Below are positions 8,918-16,655 of a stretch of 46,933 nucleotides of DNA, piece after piece. The stretch lies in assembly GCA_017416845.1 (NCBI GenBank), contig JAFQBA010000064.1, forward strand, positions 1 through 46,933. Reading direction: 5' to 3'. The notes beneath the pieces were generated by a model. It saw nothing but the letters and a program-made list of their open reading frames with translations, did no database searches and was not told the origin of the DNA. The position numbers and the translations under genes are program-made. Origin of the DNA: Clostridia bacterium (GTDB taxonomy: Bacteria > Bacillota > Clostridia > UMGS1810). The number at the start of each line of letters is the position of its first letter. Position 1 is the first letter of the stretch.

Positions 8918-9784
8918 ATGAGCTTACAAAACATTTGTCTTAAAAATGAGTTTTTAACTGTTAAAATAAATACCCTCGGTGCCGAAATGACAAGCATTCA
9001 GACTCCCGACGGCGAAGAAAAGCTTCACCAGCCCGACATGGTTTTCTGGAACGGTCGTGCGCCGGTGCTCTTTCCCGTTTGCGGAACACCGATTGGCGAC
9101 AAAATCACCGTTGACGGAAAAGAATATTCAATGAACGAACACGGCTTTGCAAAGGATTCGGAGTTTAATCTCATGGAATGCAGTGATGATCTTGCGGTGT
9201 TTTCTCTTGTTTCAAACGATGAAACAAAGAAAATCTACCCTTACGATTTTGAGCTTATTATTACATACAAGCTTTTGGGAAAGGCAATTGATGTGAGCTA
9301 TGAAATTATAAACGATTCAGAAGAAAAAATGTATTTCTCCATCGGTTCCCATGAAGGATACATTCTGCTTGAAGGTCTTTCGGAATATGAAATTCATTTT
9401 GAAAAAGAAGAGAGCAAAAAGCCCTATATTTTTGAAACAAGGCTTTGCTCCGATAACCACATCACCTCAAAAGACGGACACAGCATATTGAAACTTTCGG
9501 ACGAGCTTTTTGCCGATTCCGTAACTGTTGTATATGAAAACCCCGATTCCGATGCAGTGCAACTAAAAAACAAAGCAGGAGAAACAAAGATAAGAGTTGA
9601 ATTTGAAGAATTTGACAATCTTTTTATTTGGTCATGCCCCATGTCACAGTTTGTCTGCATTGAGCCATGGTGCGGTAATGCTGAGTTTGGCGAAGCGCCA
9701 AAAGACATAAGCGAAAAAGATTCGATTCAAGCTTTGGAGGCAGGAGAGCAGTTTGAAAGGCATCACATTATAACGGTATATTAA
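8918..9784 (+). CDS. Aldose 1-epimerase family protein (LacX/YeaD-like)
   Basis: A 288-aa galactose-mutarotase-fold protein. It is predicted to interconvert sugar anomers, or a related reaction, in the cytoplasm. The start has LTVKINTLGAEMTSIQTPDG, and RAPVLFPVCG near residue 48 is typical of the LacX branch. Further motifs are MNEHGFAKDSEF near 73, SIGSHEGYIL near 142 (catalytic-His region, usually GGHPAF) and VCIEPWCGNAE near 246 (catalytic Glu). Start supported by AAAGGA. It faces the rhamnosidase gene, fitting use of released rhamnose or another hexose, but its substrate is not known. It ends at a hairpin terminator shared with the converging GNAT gene. Confidence 0.9.
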   Translation: MSLQNICLKNEFLTVKINTLGAEMTSIQTPDGEEKLHQPDMVFWNGRAPVLFPVCGTPIGDKITVDGKEYSMNEHGFAKDSEFNLMECSDDLAVFSLVSNDETKKIYPYDFELIITYKLLGKAIDVSYEIINDSEEKMYFSIGSHEGYILLEGLSEYEIHFEKEESKKPYIFETRLCSDNHITSKDGHSILKLSDELFADSVTVVYENPDSDAVQLKNKAGETKIRVEFEEFDNLFIWSCPMSQFVCIEPWCGNAEFGEAPKDISEKDSIQALEAGEQFERHHIITVY

Positions 9785-9830
9785 AAAAAACACACAGTAT
9801 GATGTTAAATCAATTACTGTGTGTTTTTTT
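9784..9830. terminator. Bidirectional terminator between epimerase and GNAT genes
   Basis: A 16-bp perfect inverted repeat (9784-9799 with 9815-9830) of the form AAAAAAACACACAGTA, with a 15-nt loop. The A/T ends give a T-run on either strand, and the two flanking genes converge here. Confidence 0.85.
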
Positions 9831-9831
9831 G

Positions 9832-10593
9832 TCAGTCAAATGCCAGCCCGAAATATGAAGGCATATTTTTCAAATTGTTATCGAGAGAAATATACATCGA
9901 AAAGGGGGTTTCATCGCCGGGTGTTCTGAAAAAACCATTTTTGCATGCAAAGGAATTTACAATTGCAGCTGCTCTGTCCGAATTTCCGAGAAGCTCTGCA
10001 CAATGAAGAGTATCCCCTCTTTTCTTTGCAACCATCAAAAAATCCTCACCTTTGTAAAAATCATTCATGGTTTCAAGAAAAGAAATATTTTCATTTTCCT
10101 GAACAACAGAATTTTCGGGCAAAAATTTTCTCCTGAGAGTTGCAAAACCATACGCATCAATTTTGGAAAACTCAATCTTTTCATCTGATGCACAAGATTC
10201 AAAATTTTTAACTTTTGAACAAATTTTATAACCCAATTTCTCATAAAAGTCAAAGAGTTTAACGGAACCCGGAACAAGAATTGCTCCGACATAACCAAGC
10301 TTGCAAAGATGTTCATGAGTATTTTTCATGAGCATGGCACAAAGTCCTTTCCCGCGTTGTGATTCAAGCGTTGCAACAGCATATATATATGCAACTTTTT
10401 CCCCATCTGCCACACAGTCAAACCAATAGAGAGCCGAAAGAACATCACTTTGGTCGGTTATACATCTGCATCTTTTTTCGCTGTAGGCAGTTGAAAAAAA
10501 CGAATCCAGAAATTCATCGGAATCACCAAAAGCCTCTTTCCAGAGAGAGCGTAGTGACAAAATATTTGAGCCGGTTGGCGAATCAATATTCAT
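9832..10593 (-). CDS. GNAT-family N-acetyltransferase
   Basis: A 253-aa acetyltransferase of the GNAT superfamily. The acetyl-CoA motif A is clear: YAVATLESQRGKGLCAMLM with the R/Q-x-x-G-x-G/A core RGKGLC near residue 75, followed by VPGSVKLFDFYEKLGY near 105, the usual GNAT strand and helix. An N-terminal LWKEAFGDSDEFLDSFF segment is typical of the Clostridial subgroup. Longer starts are possible at 10629 and 10599, but ATG 10593 has GGAGG six bases upstream and overlaps the end of the DUF2156 gene by 11 bp, suggesting coupling. The acetyl acceptor cannot be predicted. Confidence 0.85.
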   Translation of the reverse strand: MNIDSPTGSNILSLRSLWKEAFGDSDEFLDSFFSTAYSEKRCRCITDQSDVLSALYWFDCVADGEKVAYIYAVATLESQRGKGLCAMLMKNTHEHLCKLGYVGAILVPGSVKLFDFYEKLGYKICSKVKNFESCASDEKIEFSKIDAYGFATLRRKFLPENSVVQENENISFLETMNDFYKGEDFLMVAKKRGDTLHCAELLGNSDRAAAIVNSFACKNGFFRTPGDETPFSMYISLDNNLKNMPSYFGLAFD

Positions 10594-11515
10594 ATCCATC
10601 CTCCAAAAGGCATGCCCAGCACTTTGCAATCATGTGGTGAGGTTTGTAACTTCGTTTTGCCTTTCTTAAGCCTTCAAGACCCATGTCTTCCTCTCTGTTA
10701 AGATATTTGAGATTAGGATATTTACAACGCAAAAACTTGGCAAATTCACAGTTTATAGCAGCATAAGCCCCTTGAACATCGCTACGAGCTTTTTCAAAAT
10801 GAATGTCAATCATTTCTTCGGAAAGGAAACTACCCATTGTAAATGCTGCTACTTCATCATTGACATACAAAACCAGACCTTCAAGCCCGATTTGCTCATA
10901 TTTTGAAAGAGCTTTTTCAAGAGCAACCTTTTCCATGTGAAAATCGCTGTTAGGGTTGTCAGCAATTTTTTCTTCATACCATTTATTAACCATATCAGAA
11001 ACAGCATCTGCGTTTGATTCAGAGAGAGGTTCTGTTTTCCAATCAGGATAAGCTTCGTAAAATCTGTTAAGATGATTTCTCTTGCTGTGATATTTTTTAC
11101 CTTTAAGATCGGCGAGATCATTTATATCATAAACATAATCAAAAGCTCCCTCATCACAATGATAACGAAATTTCCCGGGGTATAGACGTTCAATGTTCTC
11201 TCTTGCTTCAGCCGAGAGACCGGTTATGCGACATGATATACCCCGAGCTTCAGCATCAAGAATAATTGCATCTATAGCCTGTTTTTTATCGCCCTTTCCC
11301 ATAGGATACGGATATACACTTTTGCGGTCGAACTGCGAGAAAAGAATAAGATGTCCATATGCCTCTACGATGTTTTGCCTTCCCCACATATAGAGATTTC
11401 CAAAAGAAAATTCGCAACCCCTTTCCGTTCCATCGGGCATATAACGCTGATAGAGTTCACGATCCGAACTGCTTATTCTTTTAAATTTAAGCATTTTGTT
11501 ATTGGAATCATTCAT
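10583..11515 (-). CDS. DUF2156 (LPG synthase C-terminal-like) protein
   Basis: A 310-aa protein matching the DUF2156 / phosphatidylglycerol lysyltransferase C-terminal type, a double-GNAT fold that in MprF transfers an aminoacyl group from tRNA to a lipid. Recognisable segments are CEFSFGNLYMWG near residue 34, KKYHSKRNHLNRFYEAYPDW near 141 (typical of the family), and GLEGLVLYVNDEVAAFTMGS near 215. The C-terminus has FLRCKYPNLKYLNREEDMGL. No membrane segments exist, so it is the soluble domain only. It follows the KdpE-like regulator by 33 bp and overlaps the GNAT gene. Substrate unknown. Lipid or peptidoglycan aminoacylation is a guess from the family. Confidence 0.87.
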   Translation of the reverse strand: MNDSNNKMLKFKRISSSDRELYQRYMPDGTERGCEFSFGNLYMWGRQNIVEAYGHLILFSQFDRKSVYPYPMGKGDKKQAIDAIILDAEARGISCRITGLSAEARENIERLYPGKFRYHCDEGAFDYVYDINDLADLKGKKYHSKRNHLNRFYEAYPDWKTEPLSESNADAVSDMVNKWYEEKIADNPNSDFHMEKVALEKALSKYEQIGLEGLVLYVNDEVAAFTMGSFLSEEMIDIHFEKARSDVQGAYAAINCEFAKFLRCKYPNLKYLNREEDMGLEGLRKAKRSYKPHHMIAKCWACLLEDGYEY

Positions 11516-11548
11516 AACATTATCCTTTCATATTTTACATATTATATG

Positions 11549-12253
11549 TCAATCGGCTTCAATCATACGATAACCAACACCGGGTTCCGTAAAAATATAT
11601 TTTGGGTCAGCCGGATTATTTTCGATTTTTCTTCGGAGATTTGCCATATTTACACGCAAAATCTTGTTATCATTATGAGCATAAGGCCCCCAAATTGCAT
11701 TCATTATGTAGTCATGAGTCAGAACTTTTCCCGATGATTTGCAAAGAAGCTCCATAATTTTAAACTCTATATTTGTAAGATGAACCTTTTCTTCTCCGAT
11801 GGTTACAAAATGCTTGTCAAAATCAATTTTAAGATTACCACAGACAAAAAGTTTGGTACGTTTTAATTCTTCATCAAAGCTCACTCGTTTGTGTCGTAAA
11901 GCTGTGCGAATCCGAGCCAGCAGTTCATCAGTGCTGAACGGTTTTGTAACATAATCATCAGCACCAAGATCCAAAGCAGTTACTTTATCATAATCATTCG
12001 AACGCGCTGATACAACAATCACAGGAATGTTTGTCCATTCTCTAAACTGTTTAATAACATTGATACCGTCTTCATCGGGCAAGCCAAGATCGAGCAAAAT
12101 CAAATCAGGAACATGGCTTGATGCCATGCTTTTCCCTTCATTTGCATTTGTTGCAACAATGGCATTGTATCCATGTGTCCTTAATATTGTTCTTAAAAGT
12201 TTTGTTATGTTTTCTTCATCTTCAATAATTAATATAGTTTGTCTATTGTTCAT
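11549..12253 (-). CDS. OmpR-family response regulator, KdpE-like
   Basis: A 234-aa response regulator. The receiver domain has acidic residues EDEEN at 11-15, the phosphorylation site Asp55 in DLILLDLGLPDEDG, and Lys in VTKPFSTDELLARIR near 105. A winged-helix OmpR DNA-binding domain follows (LTNIEFKIMELLCKSSGKV, ILRVNMANLRRKIE, GVGYRMIEAD). The sequence is closest in feel to KdpE. It is 14 bp downstream of the paired sensor kinase gene. No potassium-transport kdpFABC genes are in the window, so the KdpE name would over-interpret its role. It probably regulates this operon (DUF2156, GNAT) or distant targets. Confidence 0.92.
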   Translation of the reverse strand: MNNRQTILIIEDEENITKLLRTILRTHGYNAIVATNANEGKSMASSHVPDLILLDLGLPDEDGINVIKQFREWTNIPVIVVSARSNDYDKVTALDLGADDYVTKPFSTDELLARIRTALRHKRVSFDEELKRTKLFVCGNLKIDFDKHFVTIGEEKVHLTNIEFKIMELLCKSSGKVLTHDYIMNAIWGPYAHNDNKILRVNMANLRRKIENNPADPKYIFTEPGVGYRMIEAD

Positions 12254-12267
12254 GTATTAAACCCCAC

Positions 12268-13317
12268 TTACATATCTTCATATTCATCCAAAGGCAGAAA
12301 AAAAGCCACCTTTGCACCGCACTCAAGATTTTGAGCATGTATATGTCCACCATGTGATTTTATAATTGCTTCGCACACGGATAAACCAATTCCCATATAT
12401 TTGCTTGAATCCCCGGTGCTTTCTGGCATTATGTATTCATTTGAATTCAATGCGGAAATAATGCTTTTTGGCAAACCGCCACCCCTGTCTTCCACAAAAA
12501 ACTCCGCATAATTTTCCATCTCTCGAACAGAAACTCTAATGTAGTGAGATGAATTTCCGTGTCGGATGGAGTTTTCTATAAGATTGATAAGAACTTGTGA
12601 AATCAGTGTAAAATCCATGGGGACAAAAATCATTTTATCAGACGCATCTATAATTATATTTATGTCTTTATAATATTTCTGAATTTTTTTAACCGCAACA
12701 GCGATAATTTCTTCGGCAAGTTCGCAATCTTTGTGAACGGGTTCAATACTGTTATTAAGTCTTGTAACGGAAAGAAGGTTCTCGACCATATTAAACAGCC
12801 ATCTTGCTTCATCGTTAATCTGATCATAAAGCTCAGCTTTGCCTTTTGCATCGAGAAGTGAATCATTTTCTTTTAAAACTGTTGCAGCTCCCATAATAGA
12901 AGTCAGCGGTGTACGCAAATCATGTGATACAGAACGCATCAAATTTGTACGCATCATTTCAAGCTCTGCCTTGTGGGCAAGTTCTCGATGATTTTGAAGC
13001 TGTGTTGTAACAGCACTGGTGACAATTGAAACAGTAAACGTTGCTATGGCGGTTACAATATTTATCGGCATTGTAAGATTAAACTCAAAATACGGAAAAG
13101 TGAAAAAATAATTTATGAGAAGAGTTCCTGCAATTGATGATATTATGCCATAAACATATCCATGTGTAAACCTTGCCGTAAAAAGAACTGCAAGAATGAG
13201 AGAACATGCGATGGATAACTGAGAATTATCATAAAAGTTAAGAACAAATGCCAAAAGCAGAGCAATTGTCAAAAGAGAAATTGTTATAACAGAATCTTTA
13301 AGTATTTGTTTTTTCAT
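12268..13317 (-). CDS. Sensor histidine kinase with DUF4118 membrane domain (KdpD-like, lacks Usp/KdpD N-domain)
   Basis: A 349-aa kinase. About four membrane segments in residues 8-110 form a DUF4118-type domain as in the KdpD middle. HisKA follows with the phospho-acceptor His132 in SVSHDLRTPLTSI. The HATPase domain has the N box INLIENSIRHG, EDRGGGLP and GIGLSVCEAIIKSHGG. The long KdpD N-terminal sensor and Usp domains of E. coli are absent. A start at 13332 is possible, but it would lie upstream of the start site predicted from the promoter at 13335-13363, so ATG 13317 is preferred. The leader would be only about 11 nt. Paired with the response regulator 14 bp downstream. Confidence 0.9.
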   Translation of the reverse strand: MKKQILKDSVITISLLTIALLLAFVLNFYDNSQLSIACSLILAVLFTARFTHGYVYGIISSIAGTLLINYFFTFPYFEFNLTMPINIVTAIATFTVSIVTSAVTTQLQNHRELAHKAELEMMRTNLMRSVSHDLRTPLTSIMGAATVLKENDSLLDAKGKAELYDQINDEARWLFNMVENLLSVTRLNNSIEPVHKDCELAEEIIAVAVKKIQKYYKDINIIIDASDKMIFVPMDFTLISQVLINLIENSIRHGNSSHYIRVSVREMENYAEFFVEDRGGGLPKSIISALNSNEYIMPESTGDSSKYMGIGLSVCEAIIKSHGGHIHAQNLECGAKVAFFLPLDEYEDM

Positions 13318-13334
13318 GTAAAACACCCACATTA

Positions 13335-13363
13335 ATTATAAACAAGTTTAACACATTAGTCAA
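13335..13363 (-). promoter_or_regulatory. Sigma-A promoter of the KdpDE-like operon
   Basis: Minus-strand TTGACT (13358-13363), 17-nt spacer and TATAAT (13335-13340). The position excludes the longer start codon of the kinase gene. Confidence 0.85.
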
Positions 13364-13411
13364 TGAATATATGAAATATTAGCCGTGTTTTAACAAAAAG
13401 ACTTATAAATA

Positions 13412-13439
13412 GCCGAACCCACATTAAAATGGATTCGGC
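13412..13439 (-). terminator. Candidate terminator of the wal operon
   Basis: Stem GCCGAACCC / GGATTCGGC (nine pairs, one G-T) with a 10-nt loop, 24 bp beyond the ybaB stop. A TTTTT tract follows only about 10 nt later on the minus strand, so efficiency is uncertain. Confidence 0.5.
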
Positions 13440-13463
13440 CATTTAAGTTAAATATCAATAAAA

Positions 13464-13808
13464 TCAGAACAAACCGGGAATATTGATGCCACCGGTAAGC
13501 TTGCTCATTTTAGCATTATTTGCTTCATCAACCTTGCCTATTGCATCATTTACAGCAGTGATAATAAGATCCTGAAGCATTTCAATATCATCGGGATCAC
13601 AAGCCTCAGGCTTAATTATAACTTCTGTAAGTTCTTTCTTGCCGGACATTTTTACACAAACTGCTCCTCCGCCAGATGTTGCCTCAAATTCAGTCTGTTC
13701 AATTTCTTCCTGAGCTTTTAGCATTTCCTGTTGCATTTTCTGAGCCTGTCTAATCATATTGTTTGCGTTTCCTCCCATGCCTCCCATGGGAAATCTTTGT
13801 TTTGCCAT
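13464..13808 (-). CDS. ybaB: YbaB/EbfC-family nucleoid-associated protein
   Basis: A 114-aa YbaB/EbfC protein, a small dimeric DNA-binding, nucleoid-associated factor. It shows a Gly/Met-rich N-terminus ([20 protein letters not shown]), the helical [21 protein letters not shown], and the conserved core [20 protein letters not shown] followed by [17 protein letters not shown], at usual length. AGGAGG lies eight bases upstream. In most Bacillota it sits between dnaX and recR. Here it is the last gene of the walRK-yycHI cluster, four bases after yycI, an unusual neighbourhood that may reflect rearrangement. Confidence 0.95.
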   Translation of the reverse strand: MAKQRFPMGGMGGNANNMIRQAQKMQQEMLKAQEEIEQTEFEATSGGGAVCVKMSGKKELTEVIIKPEACDPDDIEMLQDLIITAVNDAIGKVDEANNAKMSKLTGGINIPGLF

Positions 13809-13811
13809 AAT

Positions 13812-14630
13812 TTAATCCTCCTGTTTTAGTAAATTGCCATTTACTACATCATAATAATATTTAGAACCGAGATCGGTTTCAATCATATAACACGGAACTG
13901 CAGATGCCGATTTACTTATTACATTTTCATCGTATGAGCTGACGTAATATCCGTATTCTATACTTTTTACAGCTTTTGGCATATCGGCGGAAGCATCCGA
14001 TTTAATTGTCTGTTCATAAGCCGTATAAGCCATATCAACAAGTACTCCTGATATATCTGTCATTCTAAGGGATGTATCTTTAGCCTCCAAGGACTCTGTC
14101 TGCGAAAAATACCAATTTCCGCTAATTTTGATTTCCCTTGAAGAAAAGTGTGCTTCAATGCGTCCATTAAACAACGGATAGACATCTACATATTCATAAA
14201 CGGTACACAAAAGTCCTATATCTGTAATCTTAAACTCAAGTTTATATGAATCACCGGCTATTCCCATGGTGTCAAGAACTTCACGGATTTCTTCTGCGGC
14301 ATTCTTTTCATTGTATGAAAAAGTATCTGTCGCAATTGAAAAGCTGAATCCATGGGCATTTTTGCTAAACTCATATTTGTCAACGAACTCCTCGGAGAAC
14401 ATAATATTATCAACATTAATAATGTTGAGATTTGTTATTCTTTTGGGAATGTCTGTTGTATCAATACGTATACCGTAATTATTATATATCACATTAACAG
14501 TTTTTGAAATATTGTCAACATCAAATTCAGTAACTGATTTAAGTTTAAACCCATTAGTTGAAGAAATGAGATATATGTTAATCAACAAAAAAAGAATTAT
14601 AAGAAACGTTTTAATCCTTTTCCAACTCAT
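13812..14630 (-). CDS. yycI: YycI-like WalRK regulatory protein
   Basis: A 272-aa membrane-anchored extracytoplasmic protein. It has one N-terminal membrane segment (MSWKRIKTFLIILFLLINIY) and then a beta-rich exterior domain, the YycI layout. In Bacillus, YycI and YycH bind the WalK sensor kinase in the membrane and restrain it. The start overlaps the yycH stop by four bases (ATGA), so the two are translated together. Sequence similarity to YycI is recognised mainly from the WKRIKTFLIILFLLINIYL start, domain shape and position. The C-terminal half (TAYEQTIKSDASADMPKAVK, then a Tyr-rich end) fits a YycI domain. Confidence 0.85.
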   Translation of the reverse strand: MSWKRIKTFLIILFLLINIYLISSTNGFKLKSVTEFDVDNISKTVNVIYNNYGIRIDTTDIPKRITNLNIINVDNIMFSEEFVDKYEFSKNAHGFSFSIATDTFSYNEKNAAEEIREVLDTMGIAGDSYKLEFKITDIGLLCTVYEYVDVYPLFNGRIEAHFSSREIKISGNWYFSQTESLEAKDTSLRMTDISGVLVDMAYTAYEQTIKSDASADMPKAVKSIEYGYYVSSYDENVISKSASAVPCYMIETDLGSKYYYDVVNGNLLKQED

Positions 14631-16045
14631 TCAGCCACACCTCCCATAAGAGGTACCATAGATATTACTCCCTCTGATGTTTCAATAAACCAACAAGGAA
14701 CCCACGAATTTTGTATGGAATTATAGGTATATGCCATGAAAACATCTTTAACCTGCTCACCAAACTGATAAAAAGATGTTGATAATGAGTCAATTGCATC
14801 AATTGCAGATGGACACGAAATAACCTCGGTAGTAGATTTGTATTCTTTACATACCTGTTTATAGCTAACTATTTTACCGGAAACAACCTCTATTATAATG
14901 GAATGGTCCATGTCAAACACATCACGCTGAGTCGAAATCATATTATCTTTGATGTAATAATCAAACTTTAATGTATAAGTACGTGATTTTATGTCAGCTA
15001 TATCAGATGATATCTCATAATACATTTCCGAACCTGAAAAAAGTGCATCATTAACCGAGTTAACAAAAGTAATACAGGAATTGATTGATTCGTAGGAATT
15101 TGACCCGGAAAGTTCTATTCCCATTGAAGTATCCACAGCCTTATAATCAAGAAGACCATTTGTTTTCAGCTTGATTGTAGCATAATTCTCAACAAAAACC
15201 ATTGAATTATCATTTTCGACATACCTTCGTATCGTTGAAGTATTAATTCCAAATAACGAAAGAATTTGTGAATATACTGAAGAATTATCAATTATATCAT
15301 CAAACACATTTTTTTCAACAATTAGAGGCAAATTCTTTTCTGTTATGCTTATAAGAACATCTGAATCTATTGTTACAGGTTGTTCCACAGGATCATCACT
15401 ATTCATGTCAAAATTAAGTTCAAAGGAATAATAGTTTTGTTCGTCAGACAAAGAAGATGCTTCTATAAGAGAACTGATTGAAGTAGTATCATAAGAAATT
15501 CTTTTTTTTACTATTTCTTCGCTACGGTCATCTTTAATATACAAATTTAATGCGGAAGATACTCTTGTATCATAACTAATAAGAAACTCCCGACAATATC
15601 CACTGCTTGTCTGATATTTATTTGTAATCTGAGAAAGCAAAAAACCATAATCGTATGTTACGGGATACGAAAAATAACACGACTTACTTTTAAGATTGTT
15701 ATTCCATTCTTGTATCGATGTCTCAGTATAATCATCAGTATTAAATGCTTTGATAAGAATGTTTTTTATATCTGCATAAAGACTTTGATATTCGGCTGAT
15801 GATTTTGTATATAATACATGATTGCCGGTATTATTGATTATTATCTTTGCCGGCTTTAAAACCTCTTCATTTGGATTAAATTTTACAGGTGATGATGTAT
15901 CGAATGAAAACCTACTGCTAACATCAGAAAAAAAATTATAGCCCTCCGGCCATAATTTTTCATTGAACCACTTATTCACAGTTAATACAATACTGCTGAT
16001 TACCAAAAGAACCAGCAGTATTGATTTAAATCGTTCAAGTTTCAC
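14627..16045 (-). CDS. yycH: YycH-like WalRK regulatory protein
   Basis: A 472-aa protein with a single N-terminal membrane anchor (RFKSILLVLLVISSIVLTVN) followed by LWPEGYNFF and a large extracellular region, as in YycH. Known YycH works with YycI to modulate the WalK kinase across the membrane. The start is GTG, preceded by a GGGGG run nine bases upstream, weaker than its neighbours. It lies between the unknown exported protein and yycI, with which it overlaps by four bases. Identification rests on layout, context and the N-terminal motif. Sequence divergence is high, as usual for this family. Confidence 0.85.
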   Translation of the reverse strand: MKLERFKSILLVLLVISSIVLTVNKWFNEKLWPEGYNFFSDVSSRFSFDTSSPVKFNPNEEVLKPAKIIINNTGNHVLYTKSSAEYQSLYADIKNILIKAFNTDDYTETSIQEWNNNLKSKSCYFSYPVTYDYGFLLSQITNKYQTSSGYCREFLISYDTRVSSALNLYIKDDRSEEIVKKRISYDTTSISSLIEASSLSDEQNYYSFELNFDMNSDDPVEQPVTIDSDVLISITEKNLPLIVEKNVFDDIIDNSSVYSQILSLFGINTSTIRRYVENDNSMVFVENYATIKLKTNGLLDYKAVDTSMGIELSGSNSYESINSCITFVNSVNDALFSGSEMYYEISSDIADIKSRTYTLKFDYYIKDNMISTQRDVFDMDHSIIIEVVSGKIVSYKQVCKEYKSTTEVISCPSAIDAIDSLSTSFYQFGEQVKDVFMAYTYNSIQNSWVPCWFIETSEGVISMVPLMGGVAE

Positions 16046-16064
16046 AGAGAAATACCCCCGTCAA

Positions 16065-16559
16065 TCAACGGAATATGTCTTTTACTCCTATTCCGCCAGC
16101 TTTGAACTTTTCATTAACGTTATCCATATAACCTTTATTGAGCAATGATATTTCCAATTTAACAACTTCGTACGTTACACTTGATGAGTTTGCAACAACC
16201 ATGATGCTGTTAAGACCATCTTTAAGAGTAATCTGTTGAACATACAAACCACTGCTGCCTACATATGTTTCAAGTTTCTCACCGTGTGCATTTTTCAAAA
16301 TTTCATATGCACCTGTTGCAGAATTATATGCATAAAGTGTAACTTTGGTACCTTTCACTGCAACAGCAGAAATAACACAGTTTCTGTTGGTTGTTGTTGA
16401 AACAATTGTCTCAGGATTTCTGATATCAATCAGATAATCCACAGTACCGGAATATGTGCTTGGAAGACTGCTCTCAGATGCATAACCAACCATAAAAGGA
16501 ACTGCAGACAATACAAGAATAAGTACAAACAATATAATTACTTTTGATAACTTCCTCAA
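16065..16559 (-). CDS. Exported protein of unknown function within the wal operon
   Basis: A 164-aa protein I do not recognise. The best start is a TTG at 16559, seven bases after GGAGGT. The in-frame ATG at 16574 would place that Shine-Dalgarno inside the gene. A signal peptide or anchor (KLSKVIILFVLILVLSAVPF, then MVGYASES) precedes about 130 residues of alternating beta-strand pattern, such as CVISAVAVKGTKVTLYAYNS and LKDGLNSIMVVANSSSVTYE, resembling a bacterial Ig-like or fibronectin-like fold. It sits between walK and yycH, 20 bp before yycH, so it probably acts outside the cell in the WalK signalling complex or wall sensing. No catalytic motif is seen. Confidence 0.8.
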   Translation of the reverse strand: MRKLSKVIILFVLILVLSAVPFMVGYASESSLPSTYSGTVDYLIDIRNPETIVSTTTNRNCVISAVAVKGTKVTLYAYNSATGAYEILKNAHGEKLETYVGSSGLYVQQITLKDGLNSIMVVANSSSVTYEVVKLEISLLNKGYMDNVNEKFKAGGIGVKDIFR

Positions 16560-16655
16560 AATACGCACCTCCATCTTTTATTACTTTTCTATATTATACT
16601 ACAGATATATTACAAAAACATTACAACCCCTTTAAAATATATTAACAGTTTCATA

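Noticed and set aside
11549..13317. Naming the two-component genes kdpE and kdpD
   Set aside because: No kdpFABC genes are present and the kinase lacks the characteristic KdpD N-terminal domains, so only a KdpDE-like label is justified.
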